Shown: one piece after another, positions 11,699 to 24,103 of the stretch
How the letters are laid out: each line of letters starts with the position of its first letter
Numbering within the stretch: position 1 is the stretch's first letter
NCBI GenBank assembly: GCA_000310025.1
Contig: FN649733.1
Location: 566,826 to 630,825 of the forward strand
DNA: 64,000 bases
Reading direction: 5' to 3'
Source of the DNA: Ectocarpus siliculosus
Lineage: Eukaryota > Sar > Phaeophyceae > Ectocarpales > Ectocarpaceae
Position numbers and translations under genes: made by a program
The notes under the pieces: generated by a model
Database searches by the model: none
Seen by the model: the letters and a program-made list of their open reading frames with translations, nothing else
What the model was told of the DNA's origin: nothing

Positions 11699-14600
11699 TT
11701 ATCGTCCGGTTGGACTCTCTTTTCTCGCCTTCAGGTCGGCCATTTTGTCCTTAAGGGTGCCGTACATCGGGAACGGCAAGTCGTCCTTCTCGAACACCGT
11801 ACGCCCGCCGATCGACTGGCGGGAGCCTGCACGAGGCCCCTTCTTGACGCTGACCGCTTGGCCCCCCGCCCCCACCCCCCTACTCGTTTCCTCGCCCCCC
11901 TTCGCGAGCCACGCGTCGCGTAAGTCGAACCCGTCCTCCGCGCAGTGGGCCCACTCGAAGGTGTCGTACACGTACGGCAGGGCGTTGATCCGGGGGTCGA
12001 AGGCCGCCAGGACCTCCCGGTTGGTCATGGTGTTGCCCCCTCCCAGCGGGCTCCCCTTTATGCCCGTCTGCACCGTGAAGTCGTTCACCTCGTTGGCGAG
12101 GATGTCGAACGGGAAGATGTCGCTCCCGCGGTGGCCGAGGCACTCCTCCGAGTACTTGCTGATCGGCTGCGAGTAGGCCGTGCCGTCTGAAGCGGTGTAG
12201 GTCACGTCGGCGTCCGGCCACTCGAAGTCCGTAACCTGCCCCGTCAGCACCGAGTACATCCACAGCCGCTCCATCGTCGGGTGCGTCGACCAGAAGGACG
12301 GGTCCAGCGACGAGCTCGACTGTTGGGGAGGAAGAGCGGTCGTTCGGGAAATGTGTTTGTGGAATACAATACAACACTTATCTTCATCCTGACGGCCTGT
12401 CATCGGCCGTACAGAGATTCATAGGCAGGACAAGCGCGGTTTGCTGAGACACTACTGGGGTGTCCGGGCTAAATCGTGATACACAAGTCAGCCGTTAGAT
12501 GCAACATGTAAAACGGCCGACACAGGGAACACAGCGCACAGCCGGAGCGCTACTCGGCGTCAACGTCCAAGAGCTGACCTGCAAGTGATCCCCCTCGTTG
12601 ATCGGGGTGCTGCAGATCACCCGCACAAGCTCCCGCTTGGTGTCCTCGTCCGAGTCACCCATGAGCTCCTTCATGAACACCATCGACTCGAATACCTGGA
12701 GGTAGTCGTCCCCCTGGGTGAGGTCGTACCCGTGGCAGCCGCATACCCCGGACTCCAAGACCTCGTCGGGGGACTCCGTCACCGCGACACTGCCCTCGCA
12801 CGAGAAGATGCCGTCGCGGAACATGTCCTTGCGGTGCACGAACGCCATCAACGCGAGATCGAGAGCGGTTTCCTCGCCGACCAGGTCTTCGATGCGGGCG
12901 CCGTAGGTCTCCTCGCAGTCCATCACGCCACCGATCCAGATGTGCACCGGCCCGTGAGGGTCGTACCTAAGGGCACATCAGGCGGGTATCCTCCGGTAAA
13001 AAATATGGCACCGGAACATTATCATCATCATCATCAATATCCTGGACGAGACCTAGAATGGTTCGACGCCGTAGGCACCACGAGACCTAAAGAATGATCT
13101 TACCTTGCGTGTGTCCCACTTACCGCGCCCAATTGACCGCTGGATCCCTAGACATAACACTATTCCGGGGGCTCGTGACAGCAGCTACAGGCACAAATTT
13201 GTTTAGTGTCGTTTCATGAGCATGGTTGCATCGACTCACAGGCTCTCCCACACCCAAGAGTAGAAGTCGGTGAAGGAGGTGGCTAGGTTGTAGTGGGATT
13301 CACAGGTGGGCCAAGGATAGAAGCTTTCCGCACGCGCATGGCACATCTGCCCCATCCCCCTCGATATGTACCTGCAAGCAGCGACAAAACAAGAAGGGTT
13401 AGACTGCTACGCAAGAAGTGGTTGTGTGACATGTGGTCTTCGTTTCGTGGGCGGGGTAAGAGGTAAGAGCACGGGAGTCGCGTGAGCGGGTTCAGAGATG
13501 CGGCGGTTGGCGATGACAAAAGCGGCGGAATGGCCTCAAGATCCAACCATGAAGGTGCCGATAACGGGTGCAAGACACCACAAGAGACTCCTCATGCACC
13601 TCTGTTTGGCGCAGTTGCAAAGATGCGGATGGCCTCAAACTTGACTTCCTATCCCCCCTCAATGTTGCGTCCCGCCTGCTCTCTCCACCTCTCGCGCTCA
13701 CGCTGCCTTCTTGGCTACGATCACCTCTGACGATCGATTCGTGCACAACCTAGCTTGCTTGCAACGATACAAAAAAAGAGTGGGCCCTTACCGCCGGTCG
13801 TTGACGTTCCACGGCGACCTGAGCTTGCTGTACACGTCCGGCTCGATCTTGCTTGGGTTACCGTCCCTCATTTTCGGGACTTCAACCTTAGCCCATCGGC
13901 CATTTTGTACCTGGCGGTCCGATTCCGGTGTCGCGGACGCAAAATGAGGCGCGACAAAGCATGCATCGCAAACGGTTCATGGCGATAGAGGGGTACGAGG
14001 GGGTCGGCGTGAGTGTTTCGACGGAGAAATGTCTGGGAGTTGCGTGAGTTTGAGGTAAAAACGACGTCATGACTGCACGAAAAAAAGTGTTCAGCACATA
14101 TCTTTACGACTGGGGTCATATTTCGAACGGGAAGTCTTCCTGTGAGATAATGTTTACCGTAAACGAAAGTGTGCGTGTCGGTAACCAGAGCAGCACGTGG
14201 CTGATACAGTACTCTCACCCCAACAACCGTACATGATACCCCTCCCCCCTCAGCCTCATCGCGGGAGCGGGGCGTGATCAAAAGCACCCGAAGGGAGGAA
14301 AAAAACGAGACAAAGCAGCAACTCTCTTTCCCTACCCCTGCCGCCAAAGAATCGTACCATTCTGGTGGTAGGGTCTGCTGTGCCGAACCAAGACTCCTGG
14401 AGTAAGGGAGTCTTTATCTTGGAGCCAAACATGTCGTCCAAGTGCTCGTTGGCGGCGATGCCAGCGGTGGAAGACTCGATGGTGAAGTCCCAGTAGGGGA
14501 GGGTCAGCTTGGGGTTGACCTGCTGCAGGCTGTTCTCGAACGTGTTGGAGATGAGGCCGTGGTTGGTCAAGAAGCCCAGCCCGTCGTGGAACTGTTCGTT

Positions 14601-16198
14601 GTTCCGCAAGAAGACCAGACGAAGAGACCGAAAGAGGGGTTGGAAACAGGACCCAATTTCCCCGGTTGCATCCATTGTCCAACATGTTTACTTGAAAGAA
14701 GTTTCCAGTCGGTTTCAATCCGCCTACTGAAAACACTTCAACACATGCCTCTCGACTCTCGAGTGTGTATTTTTACTTTCTAAAAAAAACACTGCGAATG
14801 CGAAGGTTGCTGAGGATGGGGCATGGGGGTCTTGTGTACCTCTTGTGATTAGGGCAACACTCCCCGACATTTCACGAACATAGATGTCTACCTTCATGTG
14901 GCACGCGTGCGAACATAGCGCAGACCCATCAAAGGAACCCCGATGCGGTCAAAGGACCGGGGGGATTGCAGCAGTTTCCCGAACGGTTTGTCGTATTCAG
15001 TGAAAAAAAAAAATACAGCAAGGTGCGTGCCTTTTCTGAACCGGCAAAAATGACGGCCCCACCAACTAACTCACGTGATCGCAAAACTGAGGGCTCGCGG
15101 CCTTGAAATGCAGGCGATTAATTGCCCAGATGTCCGAGTAGTTCTCTCCGTATTTTTCCCTTCCGTCGCCGTCCTGCACTCGTACGCTCCACAGCTCAAG
15201 CATCTGTAAAGGACGGTACGCGGTTCAGCAGAGTCAGCCTTTTCCGACCTCATGATGCGCGAAAAAGTGAGCCTTGCCCTTATTTCCTGCACCTTCTCGA
15301 TTCAGGGGCTGGAACAGAGAGCACGGCGGGAATCCACCTTTTGCTGCCCCGTCTCCCTTCGAGTCGACAGCCAACACGCCTCACTCAGCCTGCTGCGCAC
15401 GCGAGAGACCTGACGGCACACCTCCTCCCGCGGCCGCAGCACACGGGACCCTTAACTCTCCACTCCAAAGTGTGCTCTGAGCACACATCGCGCTAGCTCG
15501 CTCACCGCGTCAAGCAGCTCCTCTCGGTCCTCGTCCGTGAGGGTCCTGATCTCCCTCCGCACGTACTTCACCATGACGAACTCGTCCAGCCTCCGGGCGA
15601 CCGCTCCCGTCGCGATCTCCACCTCCTCCAGCGTCACCAGGTTCTCCTCCAGGTGCTTCGCCTCTAGCACAACGACGGCCTCCGCCCCGCTCGCCGCCGT
15701 GTGAACCTCGGAGGCGCTGCTGCCGCCGCGGATCAGCCAGCGGTACTCGAAGCCCTCGCGAGGGTCGTCGACAGAGAGGGTGGTCTCGCGGTGGGGTTCG
15801 ACGAGCTTGACATCCCGCAGCCAGGGGTAGTCCGAGGCCGGCTTGCCGTCCCTCAAGTGGTACAAGTTTCGGGCCTGGAACGCGAGAGGTGGGGGTGTCG
15901 TCGTCGACAGCCCAGGCCGGTCACTCGTTTCTCTCCCCTTGTTGTCCACAAAGCTCTGCAGCGTGCTGCTGCTACTGCTGCTGCGGGTTGCTGCCGCGGT
16001 GTGCACCCCCGCGCGGCTGGTGGCGGCTACCCCTAGCGCGAGCGCAAGCGCCAGCCCGATCTTCGCCAAGCCTCGCCGCGGCTTTCCGTCGTCGCCCTCA
16101 TCGAAAAATGGGTGCTCTCCCTCCGCTGACGGCGTCGCTGCTGCCGTCGCGGGATCGCCTACAGATCCGTACCCTCGAGAACCTAGCTGAGGTGGCAT
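11699..16198 (-). CDS. TYR1: membrane-anchored tyrosinase-family copper oxidase
   Basis: Seven exons: 15506-16198, 15075-15203, 14358-14591, 13792-13910, 13240-13371, 12579-12966 and 11699-12319; about 771 residues. Tyrosinases hydroxylate monophenols and oxidise o-diphenols to quinones with two type-3 coppers. The tail has YGSV at 10-13, then a membrane segment at about 44-60. CuA: RLH in exon 2, then FHDG and TNH nine residues apart in exon 3, followed by LPYWDF. CuB: PHGPVHIWIGG in exon 6 and STHPTMERLW in exon 7. Relative to its paralogues it has an extra intron between 'WESL' and 'YDPHGPVH', and it lacks both the intron after the FVHRKD region and the intron after the DxFxFDIL region. 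The frame is open throughout, so it looks functional. Substrate is unknown. Confidence 0.88.
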
Positions 16199-18453
16199 CG
16201 CTCCCTACGCGTGGCCGTGCCGTGGTGATATCACTTTGTTGTTCTCAAACCCAGGCTGCAGGGGAGCTGTTGTATTGTAGTCGTGTGCAGGTTGGAGCTT
16301 TCCAGGCTGTAGCCGGCTGAATGAAATACGGAGACATGCGGAGGAATCAAAATATATCGTGATACCTGTATCGTGATCGTGCCGTCGGTAGTCGGGAAGA
16401 TACCATGCGCCCTCCGTCACTGGAACTTAATAACCATGGATTTGTGAGATTGTGAGACATCCTTGAGTTGCAGCAGTAGTGCAACTCACTACTGTACAGC
16501 AGTACACCACGCACTACCTATGCATAAAACACTACTCTGATGAGCGAGACCAAACGGCACGAACTCCCCTCCTTCGAGTGTGGTTATATCTCGAACGGGT
16601 AGACTTTCTGTGTTTGTTTGTATCAATGTATCAGCTGGAATGTATAGTATGTGTTGGGTGGTTTTTAGGACGAGGTAGGTCCTTATACAGCAGTAGAGCA
16701 GCAGCACTACTACGTATACAGCAGTGGTACTCATTATTGGGCGGTAAGGGTATGAGCTCTTTACTGTCTTTCTTTAATGAAGGCGACCAGACAGGATGGA
16801 CTACTTACTGCATCCTCTCTCACCCACACCAAGCAGCACGTCGGCTGCACGTGCCGCCTTTTATCGCGGTATCTCGTCGGAATGCTGTATTTTTGAACAA
16901 ACCCGACAACTAGACTTATACCCCGTATTAGAGAATGGTCGCGGTAGCCCGGTCTTTTTCAAAGACTCCGGACGCCAGCGTCCATTCGTTCATGCTTTTT
17001 TGTGGTCCACGGCAGGATGAAAAAACTAAATCAGTCGTTGGATCATCATGCTCAAAACCAACCAACGGCTTCCCAGAGGACCTTCAAAACTTCACCCTGC
17101 CTGAAACCGAGCGTCTCATTGTGGCGCCACCAATGAACGTGTTTGTAGGCAACATGATGTTGGGATTTGCAACTCCATGTTTTGCCAACATCGCTCATTG
17201 TCTACAACGCATGCACAAAAAAACTGCCCCAACACACGTGAACTTAGCTACTACGCTACAGCTGTAGTCTCGCGGGTGGGGTGTAGCAGTCACTGGCGCC
17301 CACGCGCGTGCCACTACGTACCCATCCGTGTGGACGAACACGCTCTCTCCATCTCCAAAATTACGATTGATGTATGTATGCATATTTGAACCGCATTTGA
17401 CTTCTCATAGACACCAGCCCACCCAGTTGGGCAGGGCTGCGGCACCCGTGGTGACTGTGTCGAATGTATGCATCCTCCACCGACAAAAATACACCAAAAA
17501 CAGGAAGACGGCTGGCTGCAGCTCATCATCTCCTTTTTCTCGTGAGTCCTTCTCCAATCGCACGGGCTGACGAGGTCGGTGCATGACTTTTTAGCGCAAA
17601 ATATGCACCATTACAGCTGACACACTCAACACCCTCCTGAATGCCCCACCTACTGGCATGGAATCTGGCCCTTCCAGTCCCTGCACGGACAGCAAGCACT
17701 ACCTATACGACAAAAAAAAAAAAAAAATGAGCGTCTTCGGTCAACCACAAGGAGCCACGATGTGGCCGAAGCATGCTCTCGGACCAAGATAACGACGAAG
17801 CGTGAACTAAGCAGCAAAAAAGTCGTTGCCGACCTTGGGAAGCGACATGTACACATGATACGACACATTACAGATATTAGTTTGAGTTACCAAGACTTGA
17901 CAAAAACTTAACTAACGTGTACTACGAGTAGAACAAACCGAACAACCCTGAACACTATCCCGCATCCTAGGTCGGCGAGGGTGGGGGAGAACACGCGCCA
18001 ATTCCTTTCACCACCAAAAAATAGCGCTCGAGACAAGGACAACGACGACGTGCATCAATGCATCGGAGGAAGTACACAACCGCCTTGAGCAACCAGGCAC
18101 CAAAACAAACAAAAGTCATCAACGAACACTGCAATAATCTTGAGACGGGGCTTCCAATCAAGGGGGATTATTCTTTATATCAATTCCGGCACCAGAAAAT
18201 CACTATAATAATAGGATTTTGCACAGCCATCCACCAGCCATCCACCCTACTGGCACGAGCCCGCAACGTAGGAAGACACTAGCGCTGTGGAAAGCAATAC
18301 ACCCGGAATACCCCATTCACCGGCGACCTATCCAGTTGAGAAACAAGAACGGGCACACAAAATAGCAGGTAGAAAACAAAATCCACGTGTGTCCTGTCGA
18401 GTGGGCTCACTTTCTGCTAGCCAGCTTCTTCGCGAGGGCCGATTGGACGCGAA
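16199..18453. other. Intergenic between TYR1 and TYR2
   Basis: It contains the TYR1 promoter side and the TYR2 3' flank. A partial dispersed repeat lies at 16563-16632. There is no convincing ORF. Confidence 0.5.
16563..16632 (-). repeat. Dispersed repeat, partial copy 2
   Basis: The core tatatctcgaacgggtagac plus the following tttctgtgt matches copy 1 at about 9500-9535. The ttcgag/ctcgaa palindrome is retained, but the other half of the element is missing. Confidence 0.65.
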
Positions 18454-21400
18454 TTAGGGCGCGGCGGCCTGACCCTTAGCGTTGGCCTTCCTGGCCTGTG
18501 CATTCGCCTTAATCTCTTCGTAGCCGCTGTAGCGCGGCCTTCGGACTTCACCCTCCTTGAATGCCGGGCGACTCTTAATCGACGACGGGCCTCTGGCCTT
18601 GGCGTTTTCCCAGGCGTCGTCGAAGTTGACCCCGTCCGCCTCGCAGTGCGTCCACTTGAAGGTGTCGTACACGTAGGGAAGGGAGTTGGAACGGGCGTCG
18701 AAGGCCTGGAGAGCCTCGCGGTTGGTGAGCTGGTTGCCGGTGTCCAGGTTGCCACGGATACCGGTCTTGATCGTGAAACCGTCCGTGTCGGAGTCCAGGA
18801 GGCCGAAGGGGAACACGTCGCTGCCGCGGTGTCCCGAGCAGGTCTCGCCGTAGAGGCTGATCGACTCAACCTCGACAGTGCCGTCGGGCTTGGTGACGGT
18901 GACGTCGTCGTCCGGCCAGGTGAAGTCCGTGATGTGCCCCGTCAGGATGCTGTACATCCACAGCCGCTCCATGGTCGGGTGCGTCGGCCAGAAGGACGGG
19001 TCCAGGGACGAGCTCGCCTGAAGGCCAATCGGGGTGGCGTGGGGTACAATTGTGAGCTACCGGCACACAGTGGATGATGAACGAAAAACCCCCAGACGAG
19101 ACCGAGCGTGCATACAGAAGCTGGATCGTTTTCAACAAAACAGTGATCGCGCGCGCGTAGCGTGCATGGCCGACAAGTGTCAAATGAATCGTGCATTGGC
19201 ACACACGATCTTTTTTCAACAGAGAGCGGGCACAGCGGCTACAAAAAACAGCATTCAATGGTGCCCTCGGACATGCCGACAAAGCCGGCACGGCACACAC
19301 ACAACACCTTTCTTTACGCACCTGCAAGTGATCGCCGTCATTCACGGGGGTGCTGCAAATGATCGAAGTCACCTCCCGCTTGACATCGTCATCTGCGTCC
19401 CCGAGGATGGATTCCGCCATTGTTAGACGGTCAAAGATGTCCTCGTAGTCGTTTCCCTGGGTAAGATCGTATCCAAGGCAGCCGCACTGCCCGGTGGACA
19501 AAATCTGAGTGGGAGGCAGCGGAAAAGCGGAGAACGGTAGTAGATGTTGCAACATCGATTTTGGCCGTTGAATGCACGGTTGTAGTACTGCCTGCTTCAG
19601 GGAATATTCTACACCAAGCTAGAAAAAAAAAGGGACTCCACGACACAACACGTAATGGTAGCAACACAGGTGTGCTCCGCTAACGCAATGAAATCATTAC
19701 ATATAATCCTAAATCCATATCTATGAATACGGCCGTCCGTCATTGCAGCGATGCGAATACTGTTCGCGGACGAATAAGTAGTTGTGCTACATTGACAAGA
19801 GAAAAAAAACACGTGCGCCGGCGGATCTCTATTCGTCTACTTTTCTTGGACCTCACCTCTTCGGGCTTCTGATCGATACTTGCGGTTCCCGAGCACTGGA
19901 AGATTCCCTCGCGGTACAAGTTCTTGCGGTGAACGAAGGAGAACATGGCGAGCTCTCCCGCGGCCTCTTCACCGACAAGACTGCGGATAGTGGCGTACGA
20001 CTGCTCGCAGTCCAGCACGCCCCCGATCCAGATGTGCACAGGACCGTGCGGATCGTACAGGCTGTCCCACACGTACGAGTAGAAGTCCGTGTAGGAGGTG
20101 GCGAGATCGTAGTGAGTCTCGCACGTGGGCCACGGGTAGGTGTTGCTCGTCGGGATGCCGCACATGTTGCCCATTCCCCGAGTCAGGTAACTGGTGCGCC
20201 AAACGTTAGCAAGGCCGGACGGGGAGGGGGGGGATAGTCAAAAAGCGTCGCTCTTTCTGGTGGAATATCGGATGGAGACAGGGTCCACCCACTGAAAAGT
20301 TACGCGGCTACTGTAGTTGGATGCGGCCGAGCAATTGCATGGTAAAACGATATCACGTACGCAACTCCCAGTGGGGCCAACCCTACCCTTACCCCGAGTT
20401 GTGCACAAACAATCAGTACTTACGCCCTGTCGTTGACGTTCCACGGAGCGCGAAGCTTGAGGTAGATGTCCGGGGTGAGTTCACCGGGGTTGTTGACTTC
20501 CATTTTGGGGATCGGGGTGAAGGCCCACCGGCTGTCTTTCAACTGAAATCACGTACGAACGACGACGGGAAAAATCGTACGCAGAGATCATCACCAGCAA
20601 AGCCCTGCTTCCCCTTGCAGCGAGACAAATCTACATCTTGTTGGGAACAACTATGCAAGACTATATCGAAATTACGACCTCGAGACGTCAGCCGTTCCGC
20701 TCCGGTATATGTGCGCCGTGACCGAACGCTACCGTTGGCGAATGTCCAATCACGGCTTGTCGCAAGGGGATTTTCCTTGTCAATTCGAAGGCGTGCTCAC
20801 GTGCTACAAATGGTGCTAATCTTGCGCGCGCTTGCCGAAGTTGGGCACTACGATGCACAGGTCGGGGTATGCTTGAGTGAAGTACGTACGGGCGCTGCCC
20901 GCAGCAAACGAGTTAGATCGACGGAACCACACCCGCTGTCTCTTACAAACACTTACCATGTTGTCCTCCTCGTCGTACGTCCCGAACCATTCGGGCGTGA
21001 ACACTTCGCTGTAAGTCTCCGCCGACGAAACAGATTCCCCGAAAATCCCTCCGGCCGAAGAGCCGTCGATGGTGAAGTCCCAGTACGGCACGGTCAGCTT
21101 GGGGTTGACCCTCTGAAGGCTGTACTCGAAGGTGTTGGTGATGACTGCGTGGTTCGTCATGAACCCGAGACCGTCGTGGAACTGTCGTGGGGGCAGGGTC
21201 AAGGAAATGGAAAATAGGTAACAGGCAACAGATGGGGGACGATGACTTAAAAAGAGAGACAAAACACTCGATCTTGAACGGCCATGTGTTTACACACAAG
21301 GTTGCTGACAAGTATGTGTAGTCCATGTCCCATAACGCGGTAACCTCGGTTCGACGGGAAGAAACAAGAGGAGGCGAGTCCAACAAGTGCGGGTTTATGT

Positions 21401-24103
21401 TCATCCCGATGTATACTGCTTGTAGAACACATGTTCGATCGCACGGGTGTCAGGTCACACAGGAGCTCGTCTCTTCTACATCGTGTGTATGCTTCGATGA
21501 AATGAAACTGCAACACCCGACGGGACTACCATCCAACCATTGAGACTTGCGTCTGACTGGTCACAAAGACACGGCAGTCTCGGGGGTGGGGAAACACACG
21601 GGGGAGGATGTTCCGCCACGCGCGACCGTCTCGCTGGATTTTGAGCAACGCCCCGAATTTGGCATGTATCTTGAGGAAAAATACATACACACACAGAAAG
21701 ACTACCCATTCGAGATATACCCTTAGTCGAAGGGGATGTGGTGAGTCGAGTCTTCTCAGTGAGTGGAGGAAAACCGGCTGAGTACTGGACTAATTTCGAG
21801 TCTTTTTGAAGTCTATACACTGATAATTTATAGTATCAGTGGTGCCAGCTGAATCTTGTTCTCCCTCGGGCGGGGGACACACACGGGGGAGGATGTTCTG
21901 CCATGCGCGACCGTCTCCCTGGGTTTTTGGAAACGCGCCGAATTTGGACATGTATCTTGTTCGCCATGCGCCAACAGGTACATAGGCAGACCGCACTCGA
22001 TCTCCGCGCACAACACACCGAACAGCAGTCGGTCCCAACGTTAACCCAGAACATCTCTGTCAATGCCGGGCTTATTATTTTTTTTTGCCGATGCAAACAC
22101 AACACGAAACGTACTTCTTGAAGTATCTGCTAAATGAGCACGAACGGGTATCTCCGTGTGAAGGATATGTTACGCCAGGCAACAACAGAACACACATGCG
22201 CACGGAGATCTCCGTGTGAAGGATATGTTACGTCAGGCACAGCAGAACACACATGCGCATGGGTATCTCCGTGTGAAGGATATGTTGCGCCAGGCAACAA
22301 CAGAACACAAAATGTCTGGAGAACACAATTCCGACGAGCTCATTGTAGCGGCCTTCACCCTCTTACACGCTACTGCTGTAGATCGTTACATCTTGAGGAC
22401 ACACAAAAAGTAAACCATGGTATACAATGCTTTCTAAGAATAGACTCACGTGATCGCAGTCCAGCGGGCTTGCTGCCTTGTAGTGCAGACGGTTGATGGC
22501 GTAGATGTCTGCGTAGTCATCTCCGTACAGCTCCTTGCCGTTGCCACCGTCCACTCTCACCGTCCAAAGCGTGTACATCTGTTGTGGAGGTCGACAGCGA
22601 CATTTGCGAGGGAAACCGTTGTCAGGACGAACAGGTACCCATCGAGGCGGCAACGTGACATCGCGGGCAGCTATACATTATTGAGCATTTACTGCTGGTT
22701 TCAACACCACGGCGGGATGCGTTGTTTGAAGGAAATGAGTTTTCGTCTCTTGTGCTCCGCGATTCCACATGCACTTTCCGTACACCCGTCCGTATGCATA
22801 CCGTAGGTTGCGTGCGTAAGGTATCACACCCACAGGACCAATTTTCAAAGCTCGAATACTCTACGACGAAGAGGATATGCCGAAATCAAAGGATGTGTTT
22901 TCGGAAAGCTCTCGACGAGACGGTTCCATCGCCGCCGGTTTCGGCACGGTCGCTGCTTTTCCTGCCAGAAATCGAGCTTTGAAAATCGGTCTACGGGGTG
23001 TGATATCTTATGCAACCTACGGGTACAAGCACGTGACTGATGGCGTCAACTACGGGTCTTTCACACGGAAATATATTGCCCGGCGAACGCTGCGCGAGTC
23101 GCGACAGGCCACAATGGCCAAAGCATGGGGGACGGGAGTGCGGGGGATTCGAAAGGCGAGATATCTCCGTGCTGGAAAGCGGCTCAGCAACGATGGTTCG
23201 CTCAGCGGCTAGACGTCTCTGCACATTAATTTACGGGAAAATTAAGAAATGACAGCAGTCTTTGTGTCGTGTGTCTTCTGCGCGAGCGGGTCTGACTGCT
23301 CCTGCTGCTGTGCAAGGTTTGTTCTTGTCATCAAGCCCACTCACCGCGTCAAACAGCTCCTCCCGCTCCTCGTCCGTGAGGGTCCGCAACTCGCGGCGGA
23401 CGTACTTGACCATCACCTTCTCCTCGAGCCTTCTTACAACCACGCCGGTCTCCGCGTTTACCTCCTCCAAATCAATCATGGTGTCATCGAGGACGGTCAG
23501 GATCATCACCGTCTCGGCACCGCTCGCTTCGGCACGCACGTCGTCCTTGTCGGCGTCGGCGCCACGCACGGTCCAGCGGTACTCGAACCCGTCCCGTGGT
23601 GACGATACCGTGAACGTCGTCTCGCGGTGCGGCTCGATGAGCTTGACCTCCTTGAGCCACGGGTAGTCGAGCGCCGGCTTTCCGTCACGAATGTGGTAGA
23701 AGTTTGTCGCCTCGAACGAGAGGGGGGCCAGCTCCGTTGCGACTCCTGGCCGGGAGTGGTGGACCTTGACAACAGCAGGGGTGTCGTTGACCTCCACGCT
23801 GCCGCTGCCGCTGCTCCGCGCGATCCCGGATGCCTCGATCATCGACTCCGTTGGTGCTGTCTCTAACGTTGTCACCGGAGGAAGGTGATACCCCGCCTGA
23901 GCCAAGGCTACCATCACGCCCACGGCGAGCGTGCCCACAACGGCAAAGCTAAACCATCTCCGCCCGCTAGGTTGCTCTCCTCTCTCCGTCCCGTTCTCCC
24001 GAAGGTGGTCGAACGACAACACAGGCGTTGCCTTCGCGACATCGTCTTGCTCGACCGATCCGTACTTCCTCCTCGGCAGCGTCGGGGAAGATTGGAAAGA
24101 CAT
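18454..24103 (-). CDS. TYR2: membrane-anchored tyrosinase-family copper oxidase
   Basis: Seven exons: 23345-24103, 22450-22578, 20957-21181, 20424-20542, 19857-20190, 19322-19504 and 18454-19017; about 770 residues, all junction phases consistent. The tail has RRKYGSVEQD (YGSV at 14-17) and a membrane segment at about 51-68. CuA: RLHYKAASPLDCDH, then FHDGLGFMTNH and VPYWDF. CuB: DPHGPVHIWIGG, a Cys-rich insertion (QCGCLGYDLTQG), then SFWPTHPTMERLW. The last exon ends in a Lys/Ala-rich tail. It has a standard single exon 5 and lacks the intron that splits the last region of TYR3-5. It is divergent from TYR3, 1.35 kb away. Intron 2 (1268 bp) carries a dispersed repeat and a short tandem repeat. 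Confidence 0.88.
21578..21960 (+). repeat. ~95-bp direct repeats flanking a dispersed repeat
   Basis: The block from about 21578 to 21672 (sharing acacgggggaggatgttc and gcgcgaccgtctc) recurs at about 21862-21960. Copy 3 of the dispersed repeat lies exactly between them. All of it is inside TYR2 intron 2. Confidence 0.75.
21665..21850 (+). repeat. Dispersed ~180-bp repeat, copy 3
   Basis: It matches copies 1 and 4 along its length, ending in the palindrome cactgata...tatcagtg. It is located in TYR2 intron 2. Confidence 0.8.
22146..22311 (+). repeat. Short tandem repeat, three units of 56-59 bp
   Basis: The phrase tatctccgtgtgaaggatat (or a one-base variant) starts near 22149, 22208 and 22264, each followed by gtta/ttgcgcaggca and cagaacaca. 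It lies in TYR2 intron 2. Confidence 0.9.

Noticed and set aside
12585-13097. Plus-strand long frames opposite tyrosinase exons (also at 20321-21217, 28607-28990 and 55114-55401)
   Set aside because: They mirror conserved exons on the other strand, and the same pattern appears at every paralogue because of high third-position GC.
16535-16570. ctgatgagcgag...cgaa as a possible hammerhead ribozyme core
   Set aside because: Stem II does not pair, and the sequence is not kept in the other copies of the repeat.
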